Assembly (NCBI GenBank): GCA_902728285.1
Contig: CACVBU010000019.1
Location: 62,001 to 126,000, forward strand
Direction of reading: 5' to 3'
Source of the DNA: Clytia hemisphaerica
Taxonomy: Eukaryota; Cnidaria; Hydrozoa; Leptothecata; Clytiidae
DNA: 64,000 nt
The number at the start of each line of letters is the position of its first letter. Within the stretch, counting starts at the first letter, position 1. Below the pieces are notes generated by a model. The model saw only the letters and a list, made by a program, of their open reading frames with translations. It had not been told where the DNA came from and searched no databases. Position numbers and translations under genes: made by a program. Of the stretch, positions 52,834-63,429 are shown piece by piece.

Positions 52834-54643
52834 ATCGGATTGGTGCAGATTCCGACACGTCGTTAATGAGTGCAGAAAACAATGTCGTAAAGCACATGAC
52901 AACTACATCAAGGAAAACGTCTTAGAATCTACCGATACCAAGCGATTCTATAAGTATATTAAGTACAAACAAAAAGACAATATCACAGTTGCCCCATTAA
53001 AAAAGAATGGGAGTATCATCATTGATGACCAAAAGAAAGCTGATATCCTTAATGAGCAGTATTGCAGCGTTTTCTCTAAGCCCAACAAAGATATACCACC
53101 CATCAGATCGCCAATTGTTAAAAATACATTGCCCGATATTGAAATCAAAGAAAACGGTGTCCGCTCTCTGTTGTCAAAGCTTAACCCTCAGAAAGCAACA
53201 GGGCCTGATAATATTTCAGCAAGATTTCTGAAGGAATTTGCTAGCGAAATATCACCTGCCCTAACATCGATATTTAACGCATCACATAGCAAAGGATCAC
53301 TTCCGACAGATTGGTTACACGCGTTTATTGTTCCTGTTTATAAAGGTGGAAACAAGGACAAAAATCAGGCTGAAAACTACCGGCCTGTGTCTCTCACATC
53401 GATTTGTTGTAAATGTTTAGAACATATCATATACAGTAACATCATGACCCATTTGAACAAGAATAAAGTGTTAAGTGATTACCAGCATGGATTTAGAGAA
53501 AACCGATCATGTGTAAGCCAACTATTGACCACTGTAAATGACTTTGCTAAAAACCTAAACGACAAACAACAAACTGATTCAATATTATTAGACTTTAGCA
53601 AAGCCTTCGATAAGGTTAACCATTTTAAGTTTTGTCGTAAAGTTTCTCACTATGGTATTCGTGGCTCCACACTGAAATGGATCGAGGCTTTCCTTAGTAA
53701 TCGCACTCAACAGGTTATCTTAAATGGGAAACATTCGAAAAAGGCCAATGTTTTGTCAGGAGTACCACAAGGCACCGTGCTTGGGCCACTGCTATTTTTG
53801 ATATACATTAATGATATGCCTTCTTATGTCCAATCGGATATCCGTTTATTCGCTGATGATGCTTATTTATATCGTACCATAGAAAGCATGGCTGACCCTC
53901 TCATTCTCCAAGAGGATCTTACAGCTCTACAAGAATGGGAAACACTCTGGGACATGGAATTCCACCCACAAAAATGCAAGCATCTCACCATCACGAACAA
54001 AACCAAACCCATAGAATCTGTTTATTCAATCCATAACGAGAACATCGAGAAAGTATCAGATGCCAAATATCTCGGGGTGACTTTAAACAAGAAGCTTAAG
54101 TGGAATACACACATCGATGCTATTTGTAAGAAAGCCAACCAAAAACGATCGTTCTTACAAAGAAATTTGCAAGGATGTTCTCGTAAAATAAAGGAGAAAG
54201 CGTTCAACATTTATGTCCGACCAATCGTATCGTATGCTTCACCAGTTTGGAATCCTATATCAAATCAATCACTTTGCGATCAACTTGAAATGGTCCAACG
54301 AAAAGGGGCCCGGTTTGTTTATTCTGATTGGAGGTGGGAGGCTAGTCCCACTAGAATGATGAAGGACTTGAGCTGGAAACCTCTAGAACATCATCGAAAA
54401 GTCGATTCAGTCGTTCTTTTACATGATATAAGAGGAGGGAAACTTGTTATGCCTGGTATTTTACCCAAACCAGTTCGGGATAGTAATAAATACCAACCAA
54501 TACATGGACGTGTAATTGCGTACCAGGACTCATTTATCCCAGCATCTATTAACTGGTGGAATAAATTTCCAGCTAACATTTTGAATATGGAAGATAGGAA
54601 TGAATTTAAAGATGCAACTTCTCGTTATTTTCTAAAGAATTAG
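52781..54643 (+). CDS. LINE B: reverse transcriptase and C-terminal domain
   Basis: About 620 codons in one frame. RT motifs in order: NPQKATGPDNISARFLKEFA, ENYRPVSLTSICCKCLEHII, HGFRENRSCVSQLL, LLDFSKAFDKVNHFKF, LSGVPQGTVLGPLLFLIYIN, catalytic RLFADDAYLYRT, then HLTITNKTKPI and KYLGVTLNKKLKW. The C-terminus has INWWNKFPANIL and ends SRYFLKN. All catalytic residues are there. The protein primes reverse transcription at a nicked chromosomal site. The first 20 residues (basic, RRKKRLYKRAKR) belong to the linker after the endonuclease. Confidence 0.9.
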   Translation: MSRRKKRLYKRAKRTRLESDWCRFRHVVNECRKQCRKAHDNYIKENVLESTDTKRFYKYIKYKQKDNITVAPLKKNGSIIIDDQKKADILNEQYCSVFSKPNKDIPPIRSPIVKNTLPDIEIKENGVRSLLSKLNPQKATGPDNISARFLKEFASEISPALTSIFNASHSKGSLPTDWLHAFIVPVYKGGNKDKNQAENYRPVSLTSICCKCLEHIIYSNIMTHLNKNKVLSDYQHGFRENRSCVSQLLTTVNDFAKNLNDKQQTDSILLDFSKAFDKVNHFKFCRKVSHYGIRGSTLKWIEAFLSNRTQQVILNGKHSKKANVLSGVPQGTVLGPLLFLIYINDMPSYVQSDIRLFADDAYLYRTIESMADPLILQEDLTALQEWETLWDMEFHPQKCKHLTITNKTKPIESVYSIHNENIEKVSDAKYLGVTLNKKLKWNTHIDAICKKANQKRSFLQRNLQGCSRKIKEKAFNIYVRPIVSYASPVWNPISNQSLCDQLEMVQRKGARFVYSDWRWEASPTRMMKDLSWKPLEHHRKVDSVVLLHDIRGGKLVMPGILPKPVRDSNKYQPIHGRVIAYQDSFIPASINWWNKFPANILNMEDRNEFKDATSRYFLKN

Positions 54644-55290
54644 GTTATTAGTTTTTTAAAATCAAATCCAGACGTCAGGCCTCTTTTTCACTTCACTTAA
54701 TCATCGGATTGCCCTGCCCTAACCTATTTTATCCAATTCATATATCTTTGCACTCTACTCACTTAATCATCTTTGAAGTAATTTTGTTCTGACGTCACTT
54801 GCCTACTTACCAAAAATATTTTTACTTTAGCTATGTCTCTTTATTTCTAGTTAGTTTATTAATCTTTTTAGCACAATACTGGTTTATTTTAAAATTTAAT
54901 TTAATTAAATTTTTAACTTTTAATTTAACTTTTGATTTAACTTTACACCATTTTAGTTTGCCTAGAACGTCAATATTATTAATTACTACTCATGACTTAA
55001 GCCTGAGGCTCAAACTTCTCATTACTACTTTGCCTCCACGTATCTTGGCATTCTCAGAACATTTTGTTTAGCCTTATGCTCTTTACTCTTAATCTCGATA
55101 ACCTAGGCTTTGTCCTCGACCAAACATACTTAGATTGTTTTAGAATTTTTAACATATTTATTATTGAATAAACATACAAACATTTTTTATTATTAAACCA
55201 ATTTCATTTATCTTATTTTTGTTAATGCTTTTATATGTAGGGAGAACAAACATTTATGTTGTTAACTACTGAAATATATAGATAGATAGA
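54644..55290 (+). repeat. LINE B 3' UTR and tail
   Basis: T-rich, with CTTAATCATC and TTCTGACGTCACTTGCC words, ending near a TAGATAGATAGATAGG microsatellite that may be the insertion tail. Confidence 0.6.
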
Positions 55291-56334
55291 TAGGAAGAAA
55301 TAACTTTCAATTTTTTCAAAAAAAAAAAAGCTTCTAAATTGACTGATATATCCATTGTACTCACCTTCTTTTATAATACATTAAAATCAAAAAATAATCA
55401 GGATGTGAGTTTGTTTTAATTTGAGTGAATTGAATTTAGTTCAGCATTTAGTTTTTGCGAAGCGAATATACATGAGCGAAGCAGTTTTGCTATAGTGTGT
55501 GCGTACCTTTAAACTCTATATACCAGGGAAGCGCAGAAGGAAAATGAAAATTTAGTTCCCATCTGTTAAATGTAGATAAGTATTTCGTTCTAGGTTGTGT
55601 TTCTTGTCCAAATATAGGTATCAATCTCGGTTTGGTAGATGGTTTCGTTAATAAAGTTGATCTTTACGGCACCGAAAATGTCCGAGTTAGGGCTTTTTTC
55701 CAAAAGAGACATTTCGTCGTTTCCGTATATTTTGTATCTCTTCCTTCACCTATGAGACAGCTGATTGGTTGATATTTTCGTACTATCAGACAACTGATTG
55801 GTTGATATTTTCGTTGTTATGGTTTTGATCTTTTTATTTTTATTTATCGAAACCATTTTGTAAATTTTTTATTCGAAGAATATTTACTGGAAGAATTTTA
55901 TCGACCTGGAAGCTTCTGGAAAACTCTACCAACTAGCTACTAGTTTAGTGAATTTATTGCTCTGCTGTGGCGATTATCATTTCGAAAAATCATATAATCA
56001 GTTTCATCCACCATAACATTTTGGATTCAACAAAACACAACACATAACTTTGTGCACCAACAGGGAAGTATATATTTGTTGACTTTTTCCTCACTTTTAG
56101 CAGTGGGAAGGAAATTGCACTCCACCTTTTACAGTCATAGTTTTCATTTCACTTGAGAGAAATTTTTCTTGACACAAGAGTTAAATTTCCCAGCATCCTG
56201 TCTATCTGTCTGTTACTATCTGATCTGATTAAGAATATCAACACCGACAGACCGACACTTTTTAAATAAAAAATTTGACGTCCGACTAAAACAGAACAGT
56301 CCTAAATATCCACTATTTCTATATTTCTCTCATC
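55291..56334. other. Upstream of the USP-like ORF; no other feature
   Basis: AT-rich, with a near repeat of AGACA(G/A)CTGATTGGTTGATATTTTCGT at about 55757-55815. No TATA box was chosen. Confidence 0.4.
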
Positions 56335-56346
56335 GTGTTCGTCAAA

Positions 56347-56991
56347 ATGTCAGGACAATCAAGACTTTTTCCACTAGGGGCTAAAGAATTTGGGCCAAAA
56401 TGGCCAAAATTTTTTAATTCTGTTATTCAAGCATTATACTCTGTCGAAAGTTTTCGTGACTTTGTTTATAATTTTGACATTAACTGTGGTAACTCAGGAA
56501 AGTTAATGATTAGGGAATTGTTTATCGCTATGTCAAATGCACCGATTGAAACATACCATTTGATTCCTTCTTTTTGTCTTGGGACGGATTATGATCACAG
56601 TCACTTTCAACAGTTTGATGCTCAAAAATGTCTAATATATTTGCAGTACCAAATTTATGATTTAAATCTAAGTTGTGCACCAGAAGAATCTGTTTTTACC
56701 ATATCTAGCTTAGAGTGTATATTATGTCAAACATTTTATAATGCTTCAGAGAAAACTACATATGAAACTATCTGTCATATTGAGTTTCCTAATCGTTTTA
56801 ACCATCATTCAATAAAAAATGAAGTTTCAAGATTAGTTAATGCCCCACATGGACAGTTGCTTCAAGACTTGTATGATTCTGCAAATTGTCCATCTCGCAC
56901 AATAGCTACGAAAAGTAAAACAATTATCAACATATCTGAATATTTGATTGTCTCACTAAAATTGTATAATAATATAATTTTAATAATATAA
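56347..56991 (+). CDS. USP-like (ubiquitin-specific protease) ORF without the catalytic Cys
   Basis: ATG 56347 in AAAATG context. FGPKWPKFFNSVIQALYSVE corresponds to the Cys box of USPs, but Lys stands where the nucleophile Cys would be. FQQFDAQKCLIYLQ fits the QQDAxEFL box, FTISSLECILCQTFYN a Cys pair of the fingers, and ISEYLIVSLKLYN the LxVxLKRF strand. The C-terminal His box is missing: the frame becomes AT-rich (NNIILII) and stops where palindrome-family sequence (GTTGCGAAGCGATCC) begins. It may be a pseudo-USP or a fragment of a larger gene. No intron seen. Confidence 0.55.
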   Translation: MSGQSRLFPLGAKEFGPKWPKFFNSVIQALYSVESFRDFVYNFDINCGNSGKLMIRELFIAMSNAPIETYHLIPSFCLGTDYDHSHFQQFDAQKCLIYLQYQIYDLNLSCAPEESVFTISSLECILCQTFYNASEKTTYETICHIEFPNRFNHHSIKNEVSRLVNAPHGQLLQDLYDSANCPSRTIATKSKTIINISEYLIVSLKLYNNIILII

Positions 56992-57002
56992 TTTTATATA
57001 TA

Positions 57003-57025
57003 TAAAAGTTGCGAAGCGATCCAGA
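57003..57025. repeat. Short fragment of the palindrome-arm repeat
   Basis: AAAAGTTGCGAAGCGATCCAG also occurs near both inner arm ends (59660-59680 and 59920-59940) and in a diverged form at 36520. It marks the point where the USP-like frame is lost. Confidence 0.6.
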
Positions 57026-57342
57026 TAATATAATTATGGATAATTGTCAACCAGTGTCAACATACTTGAAAATGTTCTTAACTTTTGCCATGAACTTTTG
57101 AACCTTCCTTGACATGCCTTTTGTAAAACATGGAAAACTTTTTGTCGTCAACTATAAAAATTTTCCTCCACATATCTGTTTAAAATGTGAAAAACCTTTG
57201 TTGCTTATGAGTTAGTTCATCTGATCTTTCCAGCTCACCCAAATAGAGACTTATTCGCATGCATAATTTTGCGTTCTTTTAAACCACATGTAGTAAATTC
57301 CTGTTACAAAAAATGATGAATGAATCTGAAGGGGTGGTACAG

Positions 57343-58280
57343 CGTTGTTACTAAAAGTGGTAACACAGGGTAACACATGGTAACAGGGGGTAACACTAGG
57401 GTAACAGGAGGTAACACATGGGTAACACATGGGTAACAGGGGTAACACTAGGGTAACATGGTAACAGTTTGAAAATGGTGGCTCTGAGGGGTCAGAAATT
57501 TGAAAATTGACTTAACCAATGTTGTTGGTGAATACAATGATAGAATGAATGATGCTGGTCAGTGCAATGATGGAATGGATGTTGCTGGTGAATGCAATGA
57601 TGGAATCAATGGTGCTGGTGAATGTAATGCTGGAATCAATGGTGCTGGTGAATTCAATGTTGGAATCAATGGTGCAGGAGACTGAAATGATGCAATGATG
57701 GTGTTGCTGGTGAATGCAATGATGGTGTTACTGGTGAATGCAATGATGGAATCAATGGTGCTGGTGAATGTAATGCTGGAATCACCAGGACCATTAATTC
57801 TACCATTGTATTCACCAGCACTATTGATTGCATCATTGCATTCACCAGCAACATCGATTCAATCATTGCATTCACTGGCAACATTGATTGCACCATAGCA
57901 TTCAGCAGTAACATCATCATTGCATTCACCAGCAACACCATCATTGCATTCACCAGCAACATCGATTCCATCATTTCAGTCACCTGCACCATTGATTCCA
58001 ACATTGCATTCACCAGTAACACCATCATTGCATTCACCAGCAAGATCGATTCCATCATTTCAGTCACCTGCACCATTGATTCCAACATTGCATTGACCAG
58101 CATCATTCATTCTATCATTGTATTCACCAACAACATTTGTTAAGTCAATTTTCAAATTTCCGACCCCTCAGAGCCACCATTTTCAAACTGTTACCATGTT
58201 ACCCTGGTGTTACCCCTGTTACCCATGTGTTACCCCAGGTTACCATGTGTTACCCTGTGTTACCACTTTTAGTAACAACG
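57343..58280. mobile_element. MULE-like foldback element with minisatellite arms
   Basis: 938 bp flanked by GTGGTACAG at 57334-57342 and 58281-58289 (9 bp). TIR CGTTGTTACTAAAAGTGGTA, continuing as arrays of GGTAACACA words; inside, a 30-bp unit around TGGTGAATGCAATGATGG is present in both orientations, so the whole element folds back. The right palindrome arm keeps the uninterrupted site (GTGTGGTACAGTCAC at about 61594-61608 on the minus strand), which proves the insertion. Confidence 0.9.
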
Positions 58281-58491
58281 GTGGTACAGTTACTTTCGGT
58301 CGGGGTTGTGGATGGCAAAATATGTTGTTCTTTGATTAGTTAGGGTTTGTTGTTCTTTTTTTTGTTGCTTTTTAATAATTATTTGTCGTTCTTTTTAGAT
58401 GGACTGGAAATGTAGATTAAAACAGTCTCTTTTCACCTTTTTGTTCGCATACCTTACAAATGTGGAAATAACTTCTGTCTTGAACTTGGTA

Positions 58492-58709
58492 CCGTGAGAT
58501 TGGGTAACTTGCATCAGTGGATGCTAACATGCATAGCCCTCAAATTAATGACCTGGCTGGTCATTAAAATACAACTACGCAGCTCCGCTCACAGCTCTAC
58601 TCTACCATTTTAGTTTTGATTTAATTTTGTGTTTTAATGACCAGCCAGGTCATTTATTTGAGGGCTATGTATGTTAGCCTCCACTGATGCAAGTTACCCC
58701 ATCTCACGG
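58492..58709. mobile_element. TA-flanked MITE (CCGTGAGATTGGGTAAC family), left arm
   Basis: 218 bp. TIR CCGTGAGATTGGGTAACTTG with long arms (GCATAGCCCTCAAAT, AATGACC(T)GGCTGGTCATT). TA on both sides. The right arm at about 61160 has the empty site CTTGGTATTTGTG (reverse complement). Confidence 0.85.
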
Positions 58710-58775
58710 TATACAATTGTGTTTTAAATGTGGAAAGCTGTCAATTTGGAAATTTTCTTCCACGTTTGTCTAATA

Positions 58776-59001
58776 CTCTCGGTTATTTGGGGGGTTTGGA
58801 ATAAGCAGGGTGCAGAGGGGTTGGAAGAAATCTCCAAATTTAATAAGCGAGGGGGGGTTGGAAAATTTTGGAAAAATTAATTAGCAGTCCCACCCCCCGG
58901 CTACTGTAACTTGGTCTAATGTCAACATCCCTCCTCTAATTCGACACCCTTTTTATGGCATGTCGATATTAGACCAACTTACGGTATTAGGTACCCGAGA
59001 G
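58776..59001. mobile_element. TA-flanked MITE (CTCTCGG family), left arm
   Basis: 226 bp between TA at 58774-58775 and 59002-59003. Ends CTCTCGGTTA and (reversed) CTCTCGGGTA; short TIR, interior with GGGGGTTGGAA words. The right arm reads TCTAATATGG at the corresponding place, the empty site. Hosts a smaller MITE at 58904-58984. Confidence 0.75.
58904..58984. mobile_element. Short TA-flanked MITE (AAGTTGGTCTAATGTC family), nested
   Basis: 81 bp, TIR CTGTAACTTGGTCTAATGTC and (reversed) CCGTAAGTTGGTCTAATATC. TA on both sides. Nested in the CTCTCGG MITE. A longer relative is in the right arm at 61314-61545. Confidence 0.8.
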
Positions 59002-59690
59002 TATGGGAAACTTTTGTTGTCGACTTAAAGTTTTCTTCCACATACGTTTTTTTTCCCTTTGGGCATTCTTTCAGATTACAAAAATGTTTCCCATAAGATT
59101 TTTTTCCCTCCTTGCATAATCTGTTGGAAATTATGAATATGAAATTGCTTTGTTCTGTTTTGAAAGTTTTTTCCTTTTTTTAACATTATTAGTATACTAT
59201 GATAATGCAAAATGACTTTTTTTTTTTAATTATGAAATTTTTTGTGAAGGTGAAGCGTGACGCTACAGATCAAATCTGTGTTTTGACTGGACTCACCGAC
59301 CTTTATGATTATAAAGGGTACAGTTTGTTTTTTATTTTTTTAAATTCAAAATGCCCTGAATGTGTTACTGTAGTGTTTTCATCTTACTTTTCTTATATTG
59401 TTGTTTCTTTAAACTTTTTGCTATTTATTCTAGAAAATGAAAAATAGAACGGTTGAAGCTTCATTTTTCATCAATGAGAGAATCTACAGATGTCATTTTT
59501 TTATAGAGAGGGACTATAAAATTTTTGCGAATGATAGGATATTCGTAAAGACTGCAGCGAATGTATCAAGTAAAACTTCACAAATGCCATTGAATATACA
59601 GTGTTTGTATGTCTTAAATCTTTTGCTTGCAACTTGCGAATCGAGGAGGCTCTGGATCGCTTCGCAACTTTTATATATATACGGCTTGTT

Positions 59691-59900
59691 CAAGAAAAGT
59701 CTCATTTAAAAAAAAGTAATAATAATAAAGGCTTTTAAAGCATAAAAAGTACTGAGTTTTGTTTACTTTTTTATTCTAATCCGTGAGAGTGAGTGCGCTG
59801 TTTTAAGTGAGCACTCCGCCGCGGTATAAAAAGCACTCCACCGTTTATTTAGTAAAAAGCGCCTCTTGGAACTAGTCGTTGTATTCAGTGAACATATAAA
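59691..59900. other. Spacer between the palindrome arms
   Basis: 210 bp without an inverted counterpart. Contains AATAATAATAAAGG and a GCACTCC repeat (GAGCACTCCGCC, AAAGCACTCCACCG). No gene recognised. Confidence 0.6.
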
Positions 59901-59994
59901 AACAAGCCGTATATGTATAAAAGTTGCGAAGCGCTCCAGAGCCTCCTCGATTCGCAAGTTGCAAGCAAAACATTTTAATGACATACAAACACTG

Positions 59995-60495
59995 TCAGTC
60001 GGAACCACTACATAGAAATGGCAACTATTGCCTTAACGGGAAATATATCCCGAACAGGAAGGTGAGAAACTTCCCGAAATGGATAGAGTTTCCGAATCAG
60101 GAAGTTGACCAGTATCCCGATCGGAATGTGACCTCTGCGCACTCCGGAAATGGTCGTGGAAGGTAAATAACTGATACCTTTCACCAAGTAGTTAAGAAAT
60201 ACACCGGGTAATCATTTCTTAATTCTACTTTCCCCATTCCTAAAGAATTATGTGTGATAATGTGTTGGATTTGGAAACTTCTTCTCGATCGGGAAACAAA
60301 AATCTGCTTTGTTTACAAAAATTCAACTTCCCGTTCGGGAACAATGAAAAGTTCTTGATCAAAACGGCAAACAGAAAAGTGATGAAATTTTCAATCTGAA
60401 AACAGTTTCCTTTTTGGGTTATTTTCACCTTCCCATTCGGGATATATTTCCCGTTAAGGCAATAGTTGCCATTTCTATGTAGTGGTTCCGACTGA
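59995..60495. mobile_element. MITE with 3-bp target duplication, right arm
   Basis: 501 bp, TIR TCAGTCGGAACCACTACATA with long arms (CTTAACGGGAAATATATCCC). Flanked by CTG at 59992-59994 and 60496-60498. The left arm has the uninterrupted sequence GAATATACAGTGTTTG at about 59595-59610, which fixes both ends. Family uncertain: a 3-bp duplication fits CACTA or PIF/Harbinger-type enzymes, though CTG is not the usual TWA. Confidence 0.85.
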
Positions 60496-61313
60496 CTGTA
60501 TATTCAACGACGCGGCATTTGTGCAGTTTTCCTCTACATTTGCTGCAGTCTTTCCGAATATCCTATCATTTGCAAATTTTTCATAGTCCCTCTCTGTAAA
60601 AATGACATCTGTAGATTATCTGTCATTGAGAAAAATGAAGCTTCAACCTTTCTATTTTTCATTTTCTAGAATAAATAGCAAAAAAGTTTAAAGAAACAAC
60701 AATATAAGAAGATGAAAACACTAAACACACTCAGGGCATTTTGAACTTAGAAAATAAAAACAAACTGTACCCTTATAATTATAAAGGTTGGTGAGTCCAG
60801 TCAAAACACAGATTTGATCTGTAGCATCACGCTTCACCTTTACAAAAAGGAGGATATCATAAAATGAACCAAGGAAAATTTCATAATTTCAAAAAAGTCA
60901 TTTTGCATTATCATACAGTAATATAACTAATAATGTTAAAAAAAAAGAAACAAAACAGGACAAAGCAATTCCAAATTCATAATTTCCAACAGATTGCAAG
61001 GAGGGAAAAATATCTTATGGGAAACATTTTTGTAATCTAAAAGAATGCCCAAAGTTGAAGAAAACTTCAAGTTGCCAACGAAAGTTTTCCATATTAGACG
61101 TCAAACGTGGAAGAAAATTTCCAAATTGACAAAAAAAGCTTTCCACATTTAAAACACAAATACCAAGTTCAAGACAGAAGTTTCCACATTTGAAAAAGAA
61201 TGCCAACAAAAATGAGAAAAGAGACTTTTTAATCTAATGTTTCCAGACCATCTAAAAAAGAAAGAAAATAACTATTAAAAAGCAACAAAATGAAGAACGA
61301 CAAACCCTAACTA

Positions 61314-61545
61314 CCGTAAGTTGGTCTAATGTCGACATCCGTCTTCTAATTTCGACATCCTTCTTTATGGATAGGAATATATAATAAGAAGGTCGAAATC
61401 ACTGATAGACTAAAGATTTTTCCTCTCATCGCGCTAATTAAAGTCAATCAGCGATTCCGACCTTCCTCAGTTTCTATTGTTCCTATATCTCTAAAGAAGG
61501 GTGTCGAAATTAGAAGACGGATTTCGACATTAGAACAACTTACTG
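61314..61545. mobile_element. TA-flanked MITE (AAGTTGGTCTAATGTC family), right arm
   Basis: 232 bp, TIR CCGTAAGTTGGTCTAATGTC and (reversed) CAGTAAGTTGTTCTAATGTC, TA on both sides. The left arm near 58336-58348 (TTTGATTAGTTAGGG) is the empty site. Confidence 0.85.
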
Positions 61546-61649
61546 TATCAAAGAACGACATATCACACATCGCCATCCACAACCCCGACAGAAAGTGACT
61601 GTACCACACAGATTCATTATTCATCATTGTTTATCACGGGAATTAACTA

Positions 61650-61882
61650 CCGTTAGATTGGGTAACTTGCTTGCATCATCAGTGGAGGATAACATGCATA
61701 GCCCTCAAATGAAAGACCTGGCTGGTCATTAAAATACAAAGTTAAATCAAAACAAAAATTGTAGAGTAAAGATGCGCGAGCGGAGCTGCGTAGTTGTATT
61801 TTAAAGACCATGTTCAGATCATTCACTTGAGGGCTATGCATTAATGTTAGCCTCCACTGATGCAAGTTACCCAATCTCACGG
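61650..61882. mobile_element. TA-flanked MITE (CCGTGAGATTGGGTAAC family), right arm
   Basis: 233 bp, TIR CCGTTAGATTGGGTAACTTG and (reversed) CCGTGAGATTGGGTAACTTG, TA on both sides. The left arm at 57285-57298 (CACATGTAGTAAAT) is the empty site, so this is an insertion independent of the one at 58492. Confidence 0.85.
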
Positions 61883-62099
61883 TACATGTGGTTTAAAAGA
61901 ACGCAAAACTATGTATGCGTATAAGTCTCTATTAGGGTGAGTTGTAAAGATTAAATGAATTAACTCTCATATAAGCAACAAAAGTTTTTCACATTAAAAC
62001 AGATAAATGTGGAGGAAAATTTTTATAGTTGACAACAAAAAATTTTCCATGTTTTAAAGGCTTGTCAAAAGTGTGTTGACAACAAAGGTTTTCCACGTT

Positions 62100-62530
62100 C
62101 AAAATGCACAAAGAAAATTTCAAAGTACTGTAAGAAGTTGTGCAGAATCTGGGTTCTGGGTTCACCTCGATTCAGCTGGTTTACCAGATGAGTTCACCTC
62201 CGTTCTTCTTGGTCCTCCTGGTTCACCTTTTTCTAATTCAGTTAAGTCAATATTGCAGAAGAAGAAGATTTTGATCTAAGATTGAGTGAAAACTAACCTA
62301 AGTCAGTGAAAATTACAAAATTGTCCTTTTTTTGCAAGAAATTGGCATCTCTCATTCCAACCGTCAAAATGAAAACAAAACATTCGATTCAGGAAAGAAT
62401 GATAAGTACACTACAACATAAGCCATTTCTTGTGACAATCATACAAAAATCTTGATCCAATTCAACTCATTAATAACATGAACACCAAAGACAACAAAGT
62501 AAAAGAGAATAGCAACAACCTTCCATGTTT
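62100..62530. other. No recognised feature
   Basis: Sequence between the palindrome and the dispersed repeat. Short open frames only. Confidence 0.4.
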
Positions 62531-62900
62531 GCGCGCGCAGCGCGTATCTCGTTTGGTAAAATGTGCGCGCGATATACTAAATTGCCCTATATCGCTAAAC
62601 ATTTTTGAAAATTCAGTGTTCGTGTATGACTACATGACACCAAATTCTCGTGTTTCCTCAGATCGCATCGCTTTCGAAACTAAATCCTCATGTCGCAGCA
62701 AAAGAACTCCTATGATTGGTTTGTTTTCCCCGTTTTCCCGCGCGTTTATTTATTTGGACCGGTTGCTATTGCCTACCAACAAAAAACTTTCTCTTCTTGC
62801 GTCTTGCCTTGCCAGCACATCAGCTTGCTGTGGATTGGATTGGAATGACATTGATTTGGATCCTCAATTTTCTTCTGCTGGTTCAACAACAAAGAGAGTT
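62531..62900 (+). repeat. Dispersed repeat, inverted partner of 38455-38845
   Basis: Begins GCGCGCAGCGCGTATCTCGT and shares GACTACATGACACCAAATTC, CCTATGATTGGTTTGTTTTC and TTGGATTGGAATGACATTGA with the minus strand of 38455-38845. The 158-codon frame across it (62478-62954) is not kept in the other copy, so I do not call it a gene. Confidence 0.8.
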
Positions 62901-63429
62901 ATCTACACCTTTTACATGATGATTAAACTGCTGTTGTTGCCATCCAAACTATAGCCTACCTTCGTACAACAACTGTTGCTCGCCTTCTCAATTTTTCTAT
63001 TTGTCAACTTTCAGAACAAACTAACTGCAATTTGCCTGTATATTATACTTAAATTGTGGTGACAAGGCAAGTAACTGAATATTTGTGGATAAACCTGAAT
63101 GAAAAAGAAACACTGAATGTCAGCATCAAACAAAGAAGAATCATTTTGGTGGTTTGTTTCCAAGTTATCCAAGTAAGTAATTAAAATTGTAAAAAATTTG
63201 AACCTGAAGCAAAATTGAGTGATTGATGATCTGATGATTGAATTTTTCTTGGTGCATCTTCTTACAACAATAATGGCACTCATCTGGAAGTGAAACCTCT
63301 TTGTGAGGGAAATTCTATAGCGGCCAATTTCCAAATTTTGAAGCGCCGACAACCCGAACGTACATCACACTCACGGGACATGACCAACAAAGAACGTTAA
63401 CTTCTGAAAAAGTTAGCTAATCCCCCCAT
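62901..63429. other. No recognised feature
   Basis: Interrupts the collinearity with the 38-kb copy and may be a separate insertion; no TIR or coding similarity seen. Confidence 0.4.

Larger units (their letters stand above)
51001..55290 (+). mobile_element. CR1/L2-like LINE (LINE B), nearly full length
   Basis: ORF with a 2A-like motif, PHD-like finger and endonuclease, then RT in a second frame, a long T-rich 3' UTR (54644-55260) and a short TAGA repeat at about 55277-55290. Only one clear frame break was found, so this is a fairly young copy. The 5' boundary is not defined. Confidence 0.75.
57105..62072. repeat. Large imperfect palindrome (arms 57105-59690 and 59901-62072)
   Basis: The two arms are reverse complements over most of their length, with a 210-bp spacer. 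Matching landmarks: TGGAGGAAAATTTTTATAGT (right) with its complement near 57150; GGTTGTGGATGGC; TTGAACTTGGTA; CAGTCAAAACACAGATTTGA; the TGCAAGCAAAA block at the inner ends. Arms differ through MITE and MULE-like insertions described separately. No coding capacity was recognised in the arms. Confidence 0.85.

Noticed and set aside
59437-59709. 90-codon ORF in the left palindrome arm
   Set aside because: The matching part of the right arm has frame-breaking changes; likely chance.
62478-62954. 158-codon ORF in the dispersed repeat
   Set aside because: The inverted copy at 38.5 kb does not keep the frame, so it is not under coding constraint.
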